A stretch of DNA of 8,235 nucleotides from the NCBI GenBank assembly GCA_045602885.1, contig JAZSCJ010000064.1, forward strand, positions 1 to 8,235, written 5' to 3'. Source of the DNA: JAJPXI01 sp045602885. Its GTDB lineage: Bacteria > Bacillota > Clostridia > Oscillospirales > Oscillospiraceae. The position numbers and the translations under genes are program-made. Below are positions 1-6,154 of this stretch, one piece after another (positions within the stretch are counted from its first letter, which is position 1; the number at the start of each line of letters is the position of its first letter). The notes below the pieces were generated by a model. That model was not told where the DNA came from. It searched no databases and saw only the letters and a program-made list of their open reading frames with translations.

Positions 1-576
1 ACGAACCTGGCTTTCATAAGCAAACGCATCCTGATCCTCGCGGGAAATGTTCATCTGCTCGGCAACATTCTCGGCGGTCATGCCCATGTTGAAGCTGCCG
101 TAGGTCTCCTGGGGCTGGCTGCGGAACTGGCCCTCAGTCAGGGCGTCCACCAGGGTGGTGTTACCGGTGCCCACGCCGTAACGGGCGTTGCGCAGATAGA
201 ACACCGCATTGGACATGCTCTCAGCGCCGCCGGCGATGACGCAGTCATGCTCGCCGGTCATGATGGACATAACGGCGTTATTGACGGCGCACAGGCCGCT
301 GGCACACTGACGCATGACGGTATAGGCGGGGACAGACTCCGGAATACCGCAGCGCAGGGCAGCGATGCGAGCAATATTAGGATTGTCGGAGGTCTGACGG
401 CAGTGGCCGAGAATGACCTCGCCTACCTCAGCGGGATCGATGCCGGTACGGTCCAGCAGGCCCTTGATACAAACCTCGGCCAGCGTTTCGGCAGGCACAT
501 CACGCAGAGAGCCGCCCATGGCACCGACGGCTGTACGGCAGCCGTCGACAATAACTACTTCTCTAATATCATGCAT
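1..576 (-). CDS. Thiolase (acetyl-CoA C-acetyltransferase type), N-terminal 192 residues, cut by window edge
   Basis: Thiolases condense two acetyl-CoA to acetoacetyl-CoA or run the reverse thiolytic cleavage in the cytoplasm. The N-terminus begins MHDIREVVIVDGCRTAVGAM, a typical thiolase first strand. The nucleophilic cysteine is Cys91 in RQCASGLCAV, followed by AGGAESMSNA near 115 to 124 and MGMTAENVAEQM near 164 to 175, all family landmarks. The reading frame is open to base 1, so roughly half of a usual 390 to 400 residue protein is visible and the His and second Cys of the active site are not. The ATG at 576 has a modest GGAG about 13 bases upstream. The gene lies 72 bases behind the iron-sulfur subunit on the same strand and is probably in the same operon. 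In a phloroglucinol pathway it would split acetoacetyl-CoA to acetyl-CoA; a biosynthetic role in butyrate formation is equally possible from sequence alone. The family call is firm; the substrate is inferred. Confidence 0.93.
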   Translation of the reverse strand, partial: MHDIREVVIVDGCRTAVGAMGGSLRDVPAETLAEVCIKGLLDRTGIDPAEVGEVILGHCRQTSDNPNIARIAALRCGIPESVPAYTVMRQCASGLCAVNNAVMSIMTGEHDCVIAGGAESMSNAVFYLRNARYGVGTGNTTLVDALTEGQFRSQPQETYGSFNMGMTAENVAEQMNISREDQDAFAYESQVR

Positions 577-601
577 TTTGAATATCTCACTCCGGTTTTC
601 C

Positions 602-630
602 GGTCCGTGGGCGAGCCTCGCCCACGGACC
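602..630 (-). other. Strong GC-rich hairpin between iron-sulfur subunit and thiolase genes
   Basis: Bases 602 to 614 are the exact reverse complement of 618 to 630, giving a 13-bp perfect stem with a 3-base loop. It sits in the 72-base gap between the iron-sulfur subunit stop and the thiolase start. Neither strand has a T-run after the stem, so it is not a standard intrinsic terminator. It most resembles an mRNA-stability or processing element that could set different levels of the upstream transhydroxylase mRNA and the downstream thiolase mRNA. Partial termination is also possible. The structure is seen directly; the role is inference. Confidence 0.7.
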
Positions 631-648
631 ATAAATGATTGGTTAAAA

Positions 649-1482
649 TCAGGCTTTTTCCAGAACGATCTCGCCCAGGTTGACGGCGGCCTTGGTTCTG
701 GTCTCGAGGGTGACGCTCTTGTAGCCTGCGGCGGAAACCGTCACAGTAAAGGCCTTGTTGCGGGGCAGGCCCTGCAGCTCAAAGTCGCCCAGGAAGTCGG
801 TCTCGACTACATGCTCGGTGCCGCACTCGCACTTGATGACGACCTTGGCGCCCTTGAGGCACTGACCGTCGTCACCGCGGATGACTTCGCCGCAGATGAA
901 GGGCTTGGGCAGGTACATGTAGCTGACACCGGGGTTGGTGCCCAGCTCGGGACGGAAGGTCTCCAGCTCATCCTTGTGCTCGGCAGCGAACTTGGAAATC
1001 TCGCTGTTGGGATCGTCCAGATCGCCGAAGAAGAGAGCCTGGTTGGGGCAAACTTCGGAGCAGCGGGTGCACTTCTCGCCGGCGTCCAGCATGTGGGCGC
1101 AGCCGTTGCACTTCTGAGCCAGGCCAGCCTTCTCGTTCCAGGACACGCAGCCGTAGGGGCAAGCGCGCACCAGCTCCTTATCTGCAGCCTTGGCGGGGTC
1201 CAGAATAACCAGACCGTCCTCACGGGTGTAGAAAGCGTCGGGGCGAGAAGCAACGCAAGCAGCGTTGCGGCAGTGCTGGCAGGGGATGACCAGGTAGTCA
1301 ACCTTCACCTTGTTCTCGCTGCCGTATTCGATCTCGTTCACACGCATCAGGTTGACACCTTCCGTGGTGGCCTTCTGAGTGGGGAGATGATCATTGCCAG
1401 TATATTCGTCCTTGCAGGCAAGGAAGCAAGCGTGACAGCCGTTGCAGCGGTCAACGTCAATGACAAATCCGTATCTTGCCAT
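649..1482 (-). CDS. Transhydroxylase-type small subunit: electron-transfer protein with three [4Fe-4S] clusters and a C-terminal beta-barrel domain
   Basis: This is the 277-residue partner of the molybdenum subunit encoded just upstream; the Pelobacter acidigallici transhydroxylase small subunit is of very similar length. Cysteines form a DmsB/NrfC-like pattern: 13, 16, 19, 23; then 68, 71, 76; then 108 before Pro; then 125, 128, 141, 145 before Pro. The fourth cysteine of the second group and the first three of the third group are absent, which removes exactly one cluster and leaves ligands for three, as known for the transhydroxylase. Cys112 and Cys138 are extra. Residues of about 195 to 277 look like a CnaB or carboxypeptidase-regulatory beta-sandwich (FLGDFELQGLP, FTVTVSAAGY), matching the C-terminal barrel of that enzyme. 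There is no Tat or Sec signal, so it is cytoplasmic. A TTG three codons upstream (1491) would abut the ribosome binding site, so the ATG at 1482 is chosen. Family call firm; exact reaction inferred. Confidence 0.93.
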   Translation of the reverse strand: MARYGFVIDVDRCNGCHACFLACKDEYTGNDHLPTQKATTEGVNLMRVNEIEYGSENKVKVDYLVIPCQHCRNAACVASRPDAFYTREDGLVILDPAKAADKELVRACPYGCVSWNEKAGLAQKCNGCAHMLDAGEKCTRCSEVCPNQALFFGDLDDPNSEISKFAAEHKDELETFRPELGTNPGVSYMYLPKPFICGEVIRGDDGQCLKGAKVVIKCECGTEHVVETDFLGDFELQGLPRNKAFTVTVSAAGYKSVTLETRTKAAVNLGEIVLEKA

Positions 1483-1491
1483 GTCTATCAA

Positions 1492-1497
1492 TCCTTT
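1492..1497 (-). promoter_or_regulatory. Ribosome binding site deciding the small-subunit start
   Basis: AAAGGA on the minus strand lies 9 bases before the ATG at 1482. It directly touches the in-frame TTG at 1491, leaving no spacing for that codon, so it supports the ATG start. It sits inside the 24-base gap after the large-subunit stop, which fits a bicistronic message. Confidence 0.75.
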
Positions 1498-1506
1498 CTG
1501 TCAAAA

Positions 1507-4074
1507 TCAGCCTTCCCACTTCCGGCACTCGATGAGGCAGGAGTTGGGAGCCATGCCGGGAGCGTTCTTGGACAGCATCCGGCTGCTGGTGAGCAGGTTG
1601 ATACAACCGCCGCGGTCGGTAGCGCCGGGAACGGGCACCACGGGATCGTACTTGGCGGAGCAGCCGTAGGAGTGCATGACGCCCACGGGCACACGATAGG
1701 TAACGTCTGCGATACAGACCACGCTGGCGCGGTCGTTATACAGCTCCACCAGATCGCCGCTCTTGATGCCGCGCTCGGCAGCATCCTTGGGATGGATGCG
1801 GGCGGGCCACCAGGCGTAGCCGTCCTTGATCACGCGGTGAACCGAGATCTCATCCAGCCAGCTGGCGTGCTTGTCGTAGTGGGTGTGGAAGCTGAAGCGG
1901 GGGTGGGGAGAGATGATCTGCAGCGGATACTTCGCATACAGCTCGGACTCGTGACCCTCCCAGCTGGGAATGTACTGGGGAACGGGGGGACGCTCGGTAT
2001 CGTCGGGAGAATACTTCTTCAAGCTCTCGGAAGCAAACTCGATCTTACCGGACAGGCTGCCCAGCTCCTTGGACTTCTCAGTGGGCTCCATGGTGTTCAT
2101 GTTGTTGACAACCTTCAGGTTGGGGTTGAGGTAGTCCTGGGTATCGCAGTCACGATCCTCGTAGTACCAGCGGAATGCGGGATGCTCCTCGTAATCCTCG
2201 GGCACGGGAACGATGTAGTAACCCTTCTTGTTGAACTCTTCCCAGCTGCAGCGCTTGGACAGCTCGGACAGGTTCCAGTAAGCTTCGGCCCAGTCGTCCT
2301 CGGTCTTGTTCTCGGTGAACACTTCCTTGAGGCCCAGCTTCTCAGCAACCAGAGTGAAGATCTCGTAGTCGCTCTTGGACTCGCCGTAAGGCTCAACGCA
2401 CTTCTGCTCACGGACGATAACACGCCAGTTGTTACCGATGTGGGCGTGGGTGGTGTAGCCACCGCCGACGGACCACTCACCCAGGTCGTTACGCTCCAGG
2501 TTGGTACAGGCGGGCAGGATGATGTCAGCGTACTTGGTCTCGCCGCTGAACCAGCAGTCCTGGTTGATGACGCACTCCAGAGCGTAGGGGCCATCGTTCT
2601 GGTACATTCTGGCCCACTTGTTGGTGTCGGTCATGGTGCCGAAGAAGCTGCCGCCATAACGCCAGAAGAGCTTGACACGGCCCTCGATGGGGTACTCGTG
2701 ATGGTTGAACTGCTGAGCAATGCTCTGACCGCAGAAGCCATCGCCGATGAAGCTGTCCTTACCGGTGATCACAGCCTCGGGGAAGGTCAGGCGGTACAGA
2801 CGCTGCTTGTGGGTGACACCCAGAGCCAGCTTCTTGTTGGCAACGCTGGACTTACCCATCTGGGACTCGGGCTCAGCGTAGCCGGGGAACCAGGTGTAGT
2901 CAGCGGGAGCGCCCATGGTGGTGCCCCAGATGGAAACACCGGGCTTACCAAAGCCCTGCATAGCGGACAGAGCGATGATCATACGGGCTTCCTCAGTACC
3001 GTAAGCGGCACGGCAGGCGGAACCTTCGCCGCCACGCACGCCGCCGGCCAGAGCCACGCGCTTGGAGGCCCATTCCTTGGCCAGAGCGCGGATACGACGG
3101 GCGGGGATGCCGCACTTCTCGCCGGCCCACTCGGGAGTCTTGGGCACGCCGTCGGTCTCGCCCATGATGTAGGCGCGGAACTCATCGATGCCGATGGTCT
3201 TGCGAGCCACGAAATCGTGGTCATAAGTATCGTCCTCGAACCAGGTGTAAGCGATAGCGGCAGCCAGAGCCGTATCGGTGCCGGGACGGGGGCCGAACCA
3301 GCTGCCGTCCATGACGGCGTTGGTGTAGTTGTAGAAGGGGTCAATGAAGACGCACTTCTTGCCCATCTCCTTCATCCACACACGCCAGATGTTGGACTCC
3401 TGACCGGAGTAGATGCCGTGGGTGGAGTCGGGGTCGTTGGACCAGAAGACGATCATGTCGGTGTTGGCCATGGCGTCCTGCAGCAGGTCGATCTGCTCGG
3501 GCTGACCCAAACGCCAATAGAAGCCCCACATATGGGGTGCGCCCCACATCCAGCCTTCCCAAGAGTCGGGGTTGTCCAGAATGGGAGTGTAGTTGAGCAT
3601 GCCGAAGAAACGGCCAAAGGGAGCCATCTTGTAGCCGACGATACCCCAGTTGTGGTGGGAGCCGGTGATAGCGGTGATGGCGTGGCCGTCACGGGTGCCG
3701 TCTGCATTTGCAGGAGCAACGCGCTCGATTTCGTTGGCGATGATGGTAGCAGCCTCATCCCAGGAAATGCGCTCATAGCCGCTCTTGCCGCGGTTCTGGG
3801 GGTTACGCTCACCGTTGGGATCCCAGTCCACACGCTTCATGGGGTACATGATGCGGTCTTCGGAATACATACGGTTACGCTCGGCCAGAATGTTCTGGGA
3901 CAGACGCATGGCCTTGGGGGGGGAATACACCTTGCCATCCATGCCCTTCACAGTCCAGGCCTTGGGGTAATCCTCCTCGGGTACCTGCAAAGGACGGATA
4001 CGGGTAATCTTCCCGTCCTCAACATAGACCGAGATCGGGCCGCCGGTGGTCAAATTAGTATAAACTTTTTCCAC
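1507..4074 (-). CDS. Pyrogallol-phloroglucinol transhydroxylase-type large subunit, Mo-bis(MGD) enzyme of the DMSO reductase superfamily
   Basis: At 855 residues it is close to the 875 of Pelobacter acidigallici transhydroxylase, which moves a hydroxyl group so that pyrogallol becomes phloroglucinol without O2, using 1,2,3,5-tetrahydroxybenzene as co-substrate. Stretches match what I recall of that protein: the TGGP..VYV.DGKI N-terminus, YPMKR...DPNGERNPQ (77 to 93), YERISWDEA, NPDSWEGW (168 to 175), HMWGF.WRLG.PEQ, and a C-terminal HPRFS.HT and DRGGCIN. The Mo ligand serine corresponds to Ser171, and the catalytic His, Asp and Tyr to His140, Asp170 and Tyr399. The N-terminus lacks the Cys motif that binds an Fe-S cluster in formate dehydrogenase and DMSO reductase relatives, and lacks a Tat signal, so the protein is cytoplasmic, again as in the transhydroxylase. 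The start is GTG at 4074 behind a strong AGGAGG; no in-frame ATG lies nearby. Another polyphenol transhydroxylation or dehydroxylation is possible, but the conserved active site favours a trihydroxybenzene. Confidence 0.93.
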   Translation of the reverse strand: MEKVYTNLTTGGPISVYVEDGKITRIRPLQVPEEDYPKAWTVKGMDGKVYSPPKAMRLSQNILAERNRMYSEDRIMYPMKRVDWDPNGERNPQNRGKSGYERISWDEAATIIANEIERVAPANADGTRDGHAITAITGSHHNWGIVGYKMAPFGRFFGMLNYTPILDNPDSWEGWMWGAPHMWGFYWRLGQPEQIDLLQDAMANTDMIVFWSNDPDSTHGIYSGQESNIWRVWMKEMGKKCVFIDPFYNYTNAVMDGSWFGPRPGTDTALAAAIAYTWFEDDTYDHDFVARKTIGIDEFRAYIMGETDGVPKTPEWAGEKCGIPARRIRALAKEWASKRVALAGGVRGGEGSACRAAYGTEEARMIIALSAMQGFGKPGVSIWGTTMGAPADYTWFPGYAEPESQMGKSSVANKKLALGVTHKQRLYRLTFPEAVITGKDSFIGDGFCGQSIAQQFNHHEYPIEGRVKLFWRYGGSFFGTMTDTNKWARMYQNDGPYALECVINQDCWFSGETKYADIILPACTNLERNDLGEWSVGGGYTTHAHIGNNWRVIVREQKCVEPYGESKSDYEIFTLVAEKLGLKEVFTENKTEDDWAEAYWNLSELSKRCSWEEFNKKGYYIVPVPEDYEEHPAFRWYYEDRDCDTQDYLNPNLKVVNNMNTMEPTEKSKELGSLSGKIEFASESLKKYSPDDTERPPVPQYIPSWEGHESELYAKYPLQIISPHPRFSFHTHYDKHASWLDEISVHRVIKDGYAWWPARIHPKDAAERGIKSGDLVELYNDRASVVCIADVTYRVPVGVMHSYGCSAKYDPVVPVPGATDRGGCINLLTSSRMLSKNAPGMAPNSCLIECRKWEG

Positions 4075-4084
4075 TGTCGATTCA

Positions 4085-4092
4085 CTCCTCCT
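4085..4092 (-). promoter_or_regulatory. Strong ribosome binding site for the large subunit (GTG start)
   Basis: AGGAGGAG on the minus strand lies 10 to 12 bases before the GTG at 4074. It fixes a GTG start for the large subunit; another GTG at the end of the Shine-Dalgarno is in a different frame. A near-perfect match to anti-16S sequence suggests high translation. Confidence 0.75.
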
Positions 4093-4142
4093 ATGAATTA
4101 TCTACTATGTTTGGGAAAGTGGATAAAAATGCTTATCGCTTT

Positions 4143-4178
4143 ATTATAAACTATACTATAGTACCAAAGTCAAGTCAA
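4143..4178 (-). promoter_or_regulatory. Promoter of the transhydroxylase operon with a dyad in the spacer
   Basis: Two overlapping -35 boxes TTGACT occur at 4178..4173 and 4173..4168. The first pairs with TATAGT (4155..4150) at 17 bases. The second pairs with a perfect TATAAT (4148..4143) at 19 bases. A perfect 10-bp palindrome TACTATAGTA (4154 to 4163) is centred in the 19-base spacer. A long spacer holding a centred dyad is the arrangement used by MerR-family activators, so this could be a regulated promoter; that is inference. Transcription would start near 4136 to 4143, giving a leader of about 60 to 70 bases. Confidence 0.65.
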
Positions 4179-4225
4179 ATCTTCTTTTCTGAGAGAATCC
4201 TTTCTTTGGCAGCGACAAGGGCGTG

Positions 4226-4248
4226 GGTATGCAACACCGCCGCATACC
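4226..4248. promoter_or_regulatory. Inverted repeat upstream of the transhydroxylase promoter, possible regulator site
   Basis: GGTATGC (4226 to 4232) and GCATACC (4242 to 4248) form a perfect 7-bp inverted repeat with 9 bases between. It lies about 48 bases upstream of the -35 boxes, centred near -95 from the likely start. There is no T-run on either side, so it is not a terminator. Position and symmetry fit a dimeric activator site, but no regulator gene is in the window. Confidence 0.4.
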
Positions 4249-4403
4249 TGCGTCCTTATCCAGTGTACCATAAAATCCTCTTTTATAGCAGTTCCAATTC
4301 TTCTAAAAAAACACACACATTTTCGGTATCATTTTTGCAGTTTTACCCACCGGCTCCCTTCTCGCGCCCCATACACCCGATTTTGGCCCGGTATACGACG
4401 CAG

Positions 4404-4419
4404 AAGCGGTCTGCCGCTT
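4404..4419 (-). terminator. Hairpin just after the SLH protein stop, weak terminator candidate
   Basis: AAGCGG and CCGCTT form a perfect 6-bp stem with a 4-base loop, starting 8 bases after the TGA at 4428. No T-run follows, so intrinsic termination would be weak; it may instead protect the 3' end of the message. It is the only compact hairpin close to this stop codon. Confidence 0.3.
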
Positions 4420-4427
4420 GGGTCAGA

Positions 4428-6107
4428 TCAGTCAGCAAAAATGTGCAGCGTGGTGGTCAGCTCGCGGCCGGGCGTGCGCACGATGGTTCCCTGCCAGGAC
4501 AGCGCCGTGGACGCGCCGCCGTCCAGATTGACCGCCTGTACACAGCCAAGCTGATACATCAGCTCACGCATCTGCTGGATTGTGGCTTTGCTTGTGGACA
4601 CCACCACAAGCCGTCCGTCACGCAGCGTTCCGATGGCCGTTCTTCCGGTGGAGATGGTGGTAAAGCGCGCCTCCTGGAATCCGGGTTCCAGCGTCGTGCA
4701 AATGGCACCGTCTTCCACCAGACGCGGACCGCCGGAAACCATCTGCGTAACTCCGCTCAAATTGAAATCATCGGTTTCCTTAAACAGTCGGGGTGTATAG
4801 GTGACCCTCTGGCCCACCTTAGGTGCTCGATACCACTCGGTGCTCATGTACTCCGGGCCAAAAAACATCACATAACCGTTACCGGGGATGGACACCGTAA
4901 CACCGGGAGATACCTCCTGTATCCCAGTGATGGTGCCGTTGGATACCGTGGTGGCCAGGCCGGAGCCCGTAAACTCCACACACTCGCCCATGGCCGGGGT
5001 GTACATCACGGAATTAAACGCCGTCTGCGCCGGAGAGTTCAGCTCATAGCACGCCCACATGGTACTTCCGCTTTCCACGTAAAAGAACATCGCCGGGCGA
5101 CCCACCGTAATGCCGCCATCTTCGGTAAAACCAAAGCTGGTGGAGCCGGAAACGCCGTTTAAAAACACCCCATCGGCCATCACATGGCCGGCCGGGAATT
5201 TGTTGGTATCCATGTTAAAGAAATTGGCGTTGATGATCAAGTCGGCATCGGACGCGGCCACAATGTTCGAGAAAGCCTGTGTGGTTCCCAGCCGATTGTT
5301 GGCAAGGGCGACCTGAACCCTCACCCGCGGGTCGGTGGTATCTACGGTGAACACATCGGCGCTCACGGTGCCGGATGCAACCGTATAGGTATTGGTAACA
5401 CGGGAAATGGGCGACGATTCCTGCGTACTCGTCGATCCCGAGGAAGCCACGTTGTCCAGATAGTCCTTCAGCCGCAAAACGACCACACACCCCTGTGCGC
5501 GATCCATGTTTTGTCCGCCGCAAAACGCCCCATTAATACCATTGATCAATCCTGCCGCATAGCAAAAGGACACCGCTTCGGTATACCGCTGCGGAATGGT
5601 GCTCCAGTCGGCGATCATCCCTTTGGCCTGCGCCAGTTTTGCGGCATCCACGGTCTGGGATGCGCCGTCCTTGGCGATGTTGCTCATGATCTGTGCCATG
5701 TCATACCGGGAGATCGGCTGGTTGGCCACCGAGGTATAGGCCCCGGTGCTGGCTTTGGTTCGTGCCAGTTCGGTTCCGGCCAGCAGCCCCTTCTGCGCCA
5801 TTACCTCAACGTTACCGACCCACCACTCAAGCCCGGGGTTGGCGTTTTGATAAGCCGTCAGTTCCTGCAGGTACAGCGCACGGGAAACGATGGCCGCAAA
5901 CTGGGCATTGGAAAAGGTGTCCGAAGGGCCAAACCGCCCGTCGGTATAGCCATTCACAAGCCCCAGATCCGCCGCTCGAATAATTTGGGTATACGCCCAA
6001 TGGTCGGCAGCCAAATCGGAAAATCTGCCGGATGCATTGGCCGACACCCCCAGGATCTGCACCGCCATCAAGGCCGCCAAAAACAGTCCAAACACTCGTT
6101 TTTTCAT
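4428..6107 (-). CDS. Secreted SLH-domain protein with phosphodiester glycosidase (NAGPA-type) domain
   Basis: A 559-residue exported protein. A signal peptide (residues 1 to about 25, MKKR then a hydrophobic stretch ending SANA) is followed by three SLH repeats at roughly 28 to 80, 84 to 145 and 155 to 215; the first reads FSDL..DHWAY...GLVNGYTDGRFGP. SLH repeats bind secondary cell-wall polymers. A Ser/Thr-rich linker (220 to 235) leads to a C-terminal domain of the NAGPA family, named for the human enzyme that uncovers mannose-6-phosphate by removing GlcNAc from a phosphodiester. Its marks are IINANFF (291 to 297), VSGGPRLVEDG (457 to 467), GRTAIG (488 to 493) and NLDGGAST (527 to 534). The bacterial substrate is not settled; a sugar-1-phosphate diester in a wall or capsule polymer is the natural guess. 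The ATG at 6107 has AAGGAG 9 bases upstream and starts right at the signal peptide; a GTG at 6143 would add 12 charged residues and is rejected. Confidence 0.9.
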   Translation of the reverse strand: MKKRVFGLFLAALMAVQILGVSANASGRFSDLAADHWAYTQIIRAADLGLVNGYTDGRFGPSDTFSNAQFAAIVSRALYLQELTAYQNANPGLEWWVGNVEVMAQKGLLAGTELARTKASTGAYTSVANQPISRYDMAQIMSNIAKDGASQTVDAAKLAQAKGMIADWSTIPQRYTEAVSFCYAAGLINGINGAFCGGQNMDRAQGCVVVLRLKDYLDNVASSGSTSTQESSPISRVTNTYTVASGTVSADVFTVDTTDPRVRVQVALANNRLGTTQAFSNIVAASDADLIINANFFNMDTNKFPAGHVMADGVFLNGVSGSTSFGFTEDGGITVGRPAMFFYVESGSTMWACYELNSPAQTAFNSVMYTPAMGECVEFTGSGLATTVSNGTITGIQEVSPGVTVSIPGNGYVMFFGPEYMSTEWYRAPKVGQRVTYTPRLFKETDDFNLSGVTQMVSGGPRLVEDGAICTTLEPGFQEARFTTISTGRTAIGTLRDGRLVVVSTSKATIQQMRELMYQLGCVQAVNLDGGASTALSWQGTIVRTPGRELTTTLHIFAD

Positions 6108-6116
6108 AATTTCCGT

Positions 6117-6122
6117 CTCCTT
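6117..6122 (-). promoter_or_regulatory. Ribosome binding site deciding the SLH protein start
   Basis: AAGGAG on the minus strand stands 9 bases before the ATG at 6107. It lies downstream of the alternative in-frame GTG (6143), so it supports the shorter form beginning at the signal peptide. Confidence 0.75.
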
Positions 6123-6154
6123 TTCAACCATTTTCTTTCGCACGCCGACATAAT

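Larger units (their letters stand above)
4075..4427. other. 353-base intergenic region between the surface-glycan operon and the transhydroxylase operon
   Basis: Reading on the minus strand, it holds a small hairpin just after the upstream stop, then about 150 bases with no convincing signal. These include a T-run at 4311..4305 with no good hairpin before it and a weak 6-bp AT stem at 4270 to 4286. Next come the 7-bp inverted repeat, the promoter, and a short leader with a weak GATAA/TTATC hairpin (4122 to 4137) before the ribosome binding site. The promoter and leader part is clearly richer in A and T than the flanking genes. I see no gene or structured RNA in it. Confidence 0.6.

Noticed and set aside
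1483..1491. TTG start three codons upstream for the iron-sulfur subunit
   Set aside because: The ribosome binding site abuts this TTG, leaving no spacing; the ATG at 1482 has 9 bases and gives the N-terminus expected from the family.
4075..4142. Molybdenum cofactor or other riboswitch in the transhydroxylase leader
   Set aside because: The leader is only about 60 to 70 bases and shows only a weak 5-bp hairpin, too little for a known riboswitch fold.
247..4149. Longest open frame in the window, plus strand, 1300 codons
   Set aside because: It is in register and antisense to the thiolase, iron-sulfur and molybdenum subunit genes, has no recognisable domain, and spans three well-identified genes and their gaps.
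4305..4311. T-run on the minus strand as an intrinsic terminator for the SLH gene
   Set aside because: No stable hairpin directly precedes it; the nearest good stem (4404 to 4419) is about 90 bases away.
4107..5162. Plus-strand open frame of 351 codons
   Set aside because: Runs across the intergenic promoter region and antisense to the NAGPA domain; composition is rich in Arg, His and Gly like other antisense shadows and no family is recognisable.
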